From Actinomycetes bacterium (GTDB taxonomy: Bacteria; Actinomycetota; Acidimicrobiia; Acidimicrobiales; Palsa-688): DNA of 64,000 nt. How positions within the stretch are numbered: the first letter of the stretch is position 1; every line of letters starts with the position of its first letter. A model generated the notes under the pieces. The model did not search any database. It was not told where the DNA came from and was given only the letters and a program-made list of their open reading frames with translations. The position numbers and the translations under genes were made by a program. Location: contig JAJZMF010000004.1 of assembly GCA_021850325.1 (NCBI GenBank), positions 1-64,000 of the forward strand. Reading direction: 5' to 3'. This document shows positions 59,151 to 64,000 of this stretch, piece after piece.

Positions 59151-60880
59151 GCCGCCTCCTCCTCGGTCAGCTGGGAGAGCACGATCTCCCGGTAGGTGAC
59201 GTTGTCCGCCATGAGCTCGGTGTGGGTGCCGGTCCCCACCACCTCGCCGTGGTCCAGCACGACTATGCGGTGGGCCTCCCGGATCGTGCTCACCCGCTGT
59301 GCCACCACGAGCACCGTGGCGTGCGCCGTGTCCCGGGCCAGAGCGGCACGCAGTGCGGCGTCGGTGCTGTAGTCCAGGGCGGAGAAGGAGTCGTCGAAGA
59401 GGTAGACCCGAGGCCGGTGCACCAGCGCACGGGCGATGGCCAGGCGCTGGCGCTGGCCACCCGACACGTTGGTCCCGCCCTGGGAGATCGGCGCGCCCAG
59501 TTGGCCCGGCATGGCCGACACGAAGTCGCGCGCCTGGGCGGTGGTGAGCGCAGCCCACAGCTCGTCGTCCGTGGCCTCGTCCTTGCCGTACCGCAGGTTG
59601 GAGGCCACCGTCCCGCTGAAGAGGTAAGGCCTCTGAGGCACGAGCCCGATGGCCTTCGACAGCTCGGCCGGGCTCAGTTCACGCACGTCCGTCCCGTCCA
59701 GCAGTACGGCACCGTCCGTGGCGTCGAAGAGCCGGGCCACCAGGTTGACAAGCGTCGTCTTGCCGCTCCCCGTGCTCCCGATGACGGCTGTCACCTCGCC
59801 CGGACGAGCCACGAGGTCGATGTTGCGCAGCACGGCGTCCTGTGCCCCGGGGTAGCGGAACTCGACGCCCCGCAGCTCCACCATGCCTCTCGCCCGGGCC
59901 GGTACCACGGGGTGGGCAGGGACGCCGACGCTGGGCTCGGTCCCCAGGACCTCCTCGATGCGCTCGGCGCTCGCCTCCGCCCGGGGGACCATGAGGAACA
60001 TGAAGGTCGCCATCATCACGGCCATCAGCACCTGGACCAGGTAGGTGAGGAAGGCTGTCAGAGCCCCGATCTGCATGCTGCCGTTGCTCACCAGGTGCCC
60101 TCCGAACCACAGGGTGGCGATGCTGGCCAGGTTGACCACGCCCATCACGGAGGGGAACATGAAGGCCATCAGCCTGCCGGTCCCCAGCGAGACCCGGTAG
60201 AGCTCGTCGTTGGCCTGGCCGAAACGCTCGCTCTCCCAGCGGTCGCGAACGAAGGCCCGCACGACCCGGACACCGCTTATCTGCTCCCGCAGGACGAGGT
60301 TGATGCGGTCGATCCGCTTCTGCATCTGCCGGAAGAGGGGCCTCATGCGGGAGACGATCAGGGCGATCACCGAGGCGAGGACGGGGACGACCACGAGCAG
60401 GAGGGACGACAGCACCACGTCCTGGTTGAGCGCCATGAGCACGCTCCCCACGCCCATGATCGGCGCGCTCACCATCAGGTTCAGGGTCATGAGCGACAAC
60501 AGCTGGACCTGCTGGACGTCGTTGGTCGTGCGGGTGATGAGCGAGGGGGTGCCGAACCTGGCGACCTCGCGGGCGGAGTAGTCCTGCACGTGGTGGAAGA
60601 CGGCTGTGCGCAGGTCGCGGCCCAGGGCGGTCGCCGTGCGGGCCCCGAAGTACACGGCGGTCACGGCGCAGGCCACCTGCCCCATGGTTATGGCCAGCAT
60701 CAGGAGCCCATGGGACCAGATGTAGGTGGTGTCGCCCTTGACCACCCCGTAGTCGATGATGTCGGCGTTGAGGGTGGGCAGGTACAGGGTGGCCGCCGAC
60801 TGCAGCAACTGCAGGACCATGACCGCGCCGATCCAGCGCCGGTAGGGGCGCATGTAGGTGCGTAACAACTTCAGCAGCAA
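59147..60880 (-). CDS. ABC multidrug exporter subunit with degenerate ATP site
   Basis: The 577-residue half transporter has six membrane helices and an ATPase domain with intact Walker A (GSTGSGKTTL, near 366) and signature (VSGGQRQ, near 471). Walker B reads VYLFDDSFSALD near 494, with aspartate in place of the catalytic glutamate. The switch histidine is replaced by glutamine in VVAQRVSTIRE (near 526). These are the features of the inactive-site subunit of heterodimeric exporters such as BmrC-type proteins. The TTG start at 60880 has GGAGG 5 bp upstream. It follows the TetR gene by 58 bp. Confidence 0.9.
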   Translation of the reverse strand: MLLKLLRTYMRPYRRWIGAVMVLQLLQSAATLYLPTLNADIIDYGVVKGDTTYIWSHGLLMLAITMGQVACAVTAVYFGARTATALGRDLRTAVFHHVQDYSAREVARFGTPSLITRTTNDVQQVQLLSLMTLNLMVSAPIMGVGSVLMALNQDVVLSSLLLVVVPVLASVIALIVSRMRPLFRQMQKRIDRINLVLREQISGVRVVRAFVRDRWESERFGQANDELYRVSLGTGRLMAFMFPSVMGVVNLASIATLWFGGHLVSNGSMQIGALTAFLTYLVQVLMAVMMATFMFLMVPRAEASAERIEEVLGTEPSVGVPAHPVVPARARGMVELRGVEFRYPGAQDAVLRNIDLVARPGEVTAVIGSTGSGKTTLVNLVARLFDATDGAVLLDGTDVRELSPAELSKAIGLVPQRPYLFSGTVASNLRYGKDEATDDELWAALTTAQARDFVSAMPGQLGAPISQGGTNVSGGQRQRLAIARALVHRPRVYLFDDSFSALDYSTDAALRAALARDTAHATVLVVAQRVSTIREAHRIVVLDHGEVVGTGTHTELMADNVTYREIVLSQLTEEEAA

Positions 60881-60938
60881 GTTGGCCTCCGTTCGGTCCC
60901 GGGCCCGGCGCCCCGGGGGGCGTCCCGGGCCGGGGTTG

Positions 60939-61595
60939 TCATGCGCCTCGCAGGGTGCCGGCCAGCTCGGCCAGCGCCGTCCCGATCAGCTGCCCGAGAT
61001 CGACCGGGGGGTCGGCGGCCGCCCAACGCCGTACCGCCACGTGGGCCGCGGCCAGGACCGCTGCGGCCAGGACCTCGGCCCCCAGGCCTTCGTAGGCTGC
61101 GGGAGCGGTGCCCTCCCGGCTCGGGACAGAGCCGGCCGCGCCCGCACCGCTCATCGCGGTGCGCTCGGCGATGGCGCTTGCCAGCGCCTCCCGCATGGCA
61201 CCGAGGGTGCGGTGCTGTTCGCCCCTCAGTTGGGGTGAGCACATGACCATGCGCAGTGAGGCGATGGCCGGGCCGTCGCGCAGAGGGCCCTGCTCGTAGT
61301 GCCCGACGACGGCGTTGGCCAACGCCTCCCAGAGCGGCTCTTCCGCCGGGCGTTGGCGCAGCGCGTCCCCGATCAGAGCGGCGCGCTCCACGCCGAGGGA
61401 GCAGATGGCCTCGTACTTGTTGGCGAAGTAGTTGTTGAAGGTGCGGGGCGAGACGTCGGCGGCGGCTGCGATGTCCTCGACCAGTACGTTGTCCAGGCCC
61501 CGCTCCATGGCCAGGCGGAGGGCGGCACGGGCCAGTTCCTGGCGGGTGGCGAGCTTCTTGCGCTCGCGCAGCCCTGGTACCGCTCCGTAGCCCAC
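60939..61595 (-). CDS. TetR-family regulator of the efflux operon
   Basis: The 218-residue repressor has a helix-turn-helix (VEDIAAAADVSPRTFNNYFANKYEAI, about 39-64) and a helical ligand domain. It is the first gene of the minus-strand efflux operon and likely autoregulates it through the TTGCG-N5-CGCAA palindrome upstream. GTG 61595 lies 6 bp after a probable -10 (TAGGAT), so the mRNA is probably leaderless. A C-terminal stretch resembles the TetR_C_17-type domain common in Mycobacteriales and relatives, with low certainty. Confidence 0.88.
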   Translation of the reverse strand: MGYGAVPGLRERKKLATRQELARAALRLAMERGLDNVLVEDIAAAADVSPRTFNNYFANKYEAICSLGVERAALIGDALRQRPAEEPLWEALANAVVGHYEQGPLRDGPAIASLRMVMCSPQLRGEQHRTLGAMREALASAIAERTAMSGAGAAGSVPSREGTAPAAYEGLGAEVLAAAVLAAAHVAVRRWAAADPPVDLGQLIGTALAELAGTLRGA

Positions 61596-61601
61596 CGGGC
61601 G

Positions 61602-61631
61602 ATCCTAGGCGCATCATTGCGTAGAGCGCAA
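61602..61631 (-). promoter_or_regulatory. Leaderless promoter and TetR operator
   Basis: On the minus strand TTGCGC and TAGGAT (-10 at 61602-61607) are 18 bp apart, and GTG 61595 follows after 6 bp. The palindrome TTGCG-TAGAG-CGCAA (61617-61631) covers the -35. A related TTGCGTGGTA string starts 17 bp further upstream, at 61634. Confidence 0.65.
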
Positions 61632-61675
61632 ACTTGCGTGGTATGCGACTTGTTGAGACGAACTGCGGCGGGAAG

Positions 61676-61705
61676 TTGACTCTCAGGGGGCGGGGCCCCT
61701 AGGTT
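61676..61705 (+). promoter_or_regulatory. Leaderless promoter of the ROK regulator gene
   Basis: TTGACT (61676-61681) and TAGGTT (61700-61705) are separated by 18 bp. The start codon GTG 61713 begins 7 bp after the -10, where transcription should start, so translation of a leaderless mRNA is predicted. Confidence 0.65.
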
Positions 61706-61712
61706 CTGCAGG

Positions 61713-62945
61713 GTGCAACTTCTGCCTGGTCCGGCCGAAGTTCTACGGGAAGAGCACAAAGCCCTCCTGATGGCAGTCTCCGTCCTGGGCGGCGCCACCC
61801 GTTCGCAGCTGGCAGCCCGGTCCGGGCTGGCCCGCTCGACGGTGTCGGCCCGGGTGAGGGAGCTGGTTGACGCCGGGTTGCTCGTGCCGGCCGGCCGGGC
61901 CAGGTCCACCGGTGGCCGCCGGGCAGCGGGGCTGGCCTTCGCCCCCGGCGCCGGCCTGGTCCTTGCCATCGAACTGGGCTCGACCCACTTCCATTGGCAG
62001 CTGTGCCGGTTGTCGCAGGAAGTGGTGGCAGGGGCGGAGGGTGCCTGCGAGATCGGGCGGGGGGCGGGCGACGTGCTCGGCCGGGTCTTCGCCGGGGTGG
62101 ACGAGGCGCTGGGCACCGCCGGCGGGCAGGAGGGCCCGCTGCGGGCGTGCGCCATGGGCTTTCCCGGGCCGGTCGACTTCCTCCGGCAGCGCTCGAGCGG
62201 GCCGCCCCACACCGCAGGGTGGGACGAGGCGCCGCTGTCGGAGCTGGTCGGCTCCCGGGCCGGTGGTGTGCCCGTGCTGGTGGACAACGACGCCAACGTC
62301 ATGGCCCTGGGGGAGCACCGGGCGGCCTGGGAAGCCGAAGGGGTGCACAACCTGCTGTTCGTCAAGTACGGCACAGGCATCGGCTGCGGGGTGGTGGCAG
62401 ACGGGCGTCTGCTGCGGGGCGCAGGGGGCACGGCGGGTGAGGTGGGCCACATGCACGTTGCCGGGGCTGCGAGCGAGGAGCTGTGCTCGTGCGGTGCCGA
62501 CAACTGCCTGGAGGTCCTGGCCGGCGGGCGCGCTCTGGTCCGGCGGATGCGGGCGGAAGGGTACGACGTCAGCACGGCGGCCGAGGTCGCCCGCCTGGTG
62601 CAGGCGGGCGATGCCGTCGCCACCAACGCCGTACGGGACGCGGGCCGGGTGCTGGGCGAGCTGATGAGCGGCATCGTGAACTTCGTCAACCCGGCGGTGA
62701 TAGTCACCGGTGGTTCCATCGGTGGCCTGGGTGACGCCCTTCTGACCGGGCTCAGGGAGACCGTCTACGCCCAGGCGACCATGTTCTCCACCAGGGACCT
62801 GCGCATCGTCCCCAGCCGGCTGGGCCGTGACGCCGGCCCGCGCGGGGCGGCGCTACTGGCGCTGGAGCTGGCCTTCGACGCCGCTCTGTCGCACACGGCA
62901 ATGGCCGGGGGCACGGGCCCTGCGGCCGGGAAAGGAGCCAAGTGA
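61713..62945 (+). CDS. ROK-family transcriptional regulator (beta-mannoside locus)
   Basis: The 410-residue protein has an N-terminal winged helix (TRSQLAARSGLARSTVSARVRELVDAGLL, about 29-57). The ROK domain has VLVDNDANVMALGEHRAAW and the zinc site GEVGHMHVAG...CSCGADNCLE. It is divergent from the TetR operon and overlaps the GH2 beta-mannosidase gene by 4 bp (GTGA), so it most likely controls mannoside use from the same transcript. It begins directly at a predicted transcription start. Confidence 0.88.
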   Translation: MQLLPGPAEVLREEHKALLMAVSVLGGATRSQLAARSGLARSTVSARVRELVDAGLLVPAGRARSTGGRRAAGLAFAPGAGLVLAIELGSTHFHWQLCRLSQEVVAGAEGACEIGRGAGDVLGRVFAGVDEALGTAGGQEGPLRACAMGFPGPVDFLRQRSSGPPHTAGWDEAPLSELVGSRAGGVPVLVDNDANVMALGEHRAAWEAEGVHNLLFVKYGTGIGCGVVADGRLLRGAGGTAGEVGHMHVAGAASEELCSCGADNCLEVLAGGRALVRRMRAEGYDVSTAAEVARLVQAGDAVATNAVRDAGRVLGELMSGIVNFVNPAVIVTGGSIGGLGDALLTGLRETVYAQATMFSTRDLRIVPSRLGRDAGPRGAALLALELAFDAALSHTAMAGGTGPAAGKGAK

Positions 62946-64000
62946 ACTCACCCCTGCACCAGGGCTGGACAGTGGGCGCCACCAGGGGGCCGGTCCCCGC
63001 CGAGCTGGCGGGCCTCCGGCTCGGGGCCACGGTGCCCGGTTGCGTGACCACCGACCTGCTGTCAGCGGGCCTGGTGCCAGACCCCTACCTCGACGCCAAC
63101 GAGGTCCTCTTGGCCTGGGTGGGCCGGGTCGCCTGGCGTTACGACCTCGACTTCGGTGCGGCGCCGGCTCTGCCCGGTGAGCGGGTCGACCTGGTCTTCG
63201 AGGGCTTGGACACGGTGGCGACCGTCCGGCTCAACGGGACCGAACTGGGACGGGTCGCCGACATGCACATGGCCCACCGGTTCGACGTGGGCGGTCTGCT
63301 CGTCGCGGAGGGGAACCACCTCGAAGTGGAGCTCGAGCCCGCCCTCGACGCGGCTCAGGAGTGGGAGGCCAGGCTCGGTGCCCGGCCCAACGTGAGCGCC
63401 CACCCCTACAACGCCCTGCGCAAGATGGCCTGCAACTACGGCTGGGACTGGGGCCCGGACCTGCCCACGTCCGGCATCTGGAAGCCCGTGTCCCTCCAGC
63501 GCTGGGCCACGGCCCGTATCGCCGCCGTGCGCCCGCTCTCGTGGGTTCTCCTCGACGGTGCCGGAGGGCCGCGGACGCCGACCATGGTCGAGCACGAGGC
63601 GCCGGCGGCGGACGCCGGTTCACCCACTGCAGCGCCTGCTGTCCTCGAGGCCCACGTCGAGCTGGAGCGCCCGGTCCCCGGGCAGGGGCCGGCACTGCGG
63701 GTGACGGTCTCGGTGGCCGGAGGCACGGCCGAGGCGGTCGTGGCACCCGGGGTGGGCGAGGCAACCGTCCGACTGGACCTGGACCGGGTCGAGCTGTGGT
63801 GGCCCCGGGGTTACGGCGACCAGCCCCTGTACGACCTCGATGTGGTCCTGGAGAGCGCCGATGAGGGCGACAGGCTCGACCACTGGGCCTGCCGGACCGG
63901 CTTCCGCTCGGTGCAGCTCGACACGGGCCAGGACGGGCGGGGCTCCCGCCTGGGCTTCGTGGTGAACGGCCGAGCCGTGGCGATAAGGGGGGCCAACTGG
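62942..64000 (+). CDS. GH2 beta-mannosidase, 5' part (runs off the window)
   Basis: The first 353 codons are open to the window edge. The N-terminal sugar-binding domain and the Ig-like domain of GH2 are present (VDLVFEGLDTVATVRLNGTELG, then NHLEVELEPALDAAQEWE). The segment MACNYGWDWGPDLPTSGIW is characteristic of beta-mannosidases. The last residues (NGRAVAIRGANW) enter the catalytic TIM barrel, whose acid/base and nucleophile glutamates lie outside. There is no signal peptide, so it is a cytoplasmic enzyme that releases mannose from imported beta-mannosides. AAAGGAG precedes GTG 62942, which overlaps the ROK stop. Confidence 0.88.
   Translation, partial: MNSPLHQGWTVGATRGPVPAELAGLRLGATVPGCVTTDLLSAGLVPDPYLDANEVLLAWVGRVAWRYDLDFGAAPALPGERVDLVFEGLDTVATVRLNGTELGRVADMHMAHRFDVGGLLVAEGNHLEVELEPALDAAQEWEARLGARPNVSAHPYNALRKMACNYGWDWGPDLPTSGIWKPVSLQRWATARIAAVRPLSWVLLDGAGGPRTPTMVEHEAPAADAGSPTAAPAVLEAHVELERPVPGQGPALRVTVSVAGGTAEAVVAPGVGEATVRLDLDRVELWWPRGYGDQPLYDLDVVLESADEGDRLDHWACRTGFRSVQLDTGQDGRGSRLGFVVNGRAVAIRGANW

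Overview
The window is about 70% G+C. It carries actinobacterial hallmarks: GTG and TTG starts, many 4-bp start/stop overlaps, promoters that appear to drive leaderless mRNAs, an actinobacterial-style ATP-binding regulator, and tandem 11-bp PHO-box-like repeats. It is most likely a chromosomal segment of a soil or freshwater actinomycete. An acidimicrobial relative is possible, but the sequence alone does not prove class. No rRNA, tRNA or CRISPR array was seen.

Left end (1-4250): an IS630-type element with a TA duplication sits in a membrane-anchored GAF-PAS sensor gene. Next come a small HATPase regulator and a cysteine-rich exported protein of unknown function.

Carbohydrate island (4330-34446): three sugar ABC importers, each a binding protein plus two permeases, lie beside intracellular catabolic enzymes. 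(a) 4455-10386 is a fructan/sucrose operon with a GH32 beta-fructosidase and a LacI repressor. Its promoter is bracketed by two LacI-type operators. (b) 11543-17941 is an importer plus a GH38 alpha-mannosidase. It is followed by 18112-24574, an aldo/keto reductase, a giant 1523-aa GH38-like mannosidase and a cytoplasmic parvulin-type isomerase, with a convergent ROK repressor. (c) 32188-26335 (minus) is an importer, a TIM-barrel isomerase and glucuronate isomerase (uronate use). A second TIM-barrel isomerase and a Gfo/Idh/MocA dehydrogenase are divergent from it, followed by a LacI regulator.

Envelope glycan operon (43873-35754, minus): a sugar-nucleotide epimerase, three glycosyltransferases, an ABC exporter and UDP-glucose dehydrogenase. 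Most of these genes overlap by 4 bp. They probably build and export a uronic-acid-containing glycolipid or polysaccharide.

Stress and metal block (44101-49679): an EthD-like protein, a DUF952 protein, a glutaredoxin-groES pair and a csoR-copA-copZ copper operon. A perfect CsoR-type palindrome stands before the glutaredoxin-groES pair and a similar one before copZ.

Phosphate block (49868-53998): ugpB-ugpA-ugpE-ugpQ for glycerol-3-phosphate and glycerophosphodiester use, preceded by five tandem 11-bp PHO-box-like repeats.

Right end (54470-64000): two MFS transporters face each other. A TetR-controlled heterodimeric ABC multidrug exporter precedes the second one. A divergent ROK regulator overlaps a GH2 beta-mannosidase that runs off the window.

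None of the four importers has its own ATPase, and none of their binding proteins has a lipobox. A shared MsiK-like ATPase elsewhere in the genome is therefore expected. The mannosidase genes at both ends suggest a mannan or glycoprotein-glycan degrading lifestyle.
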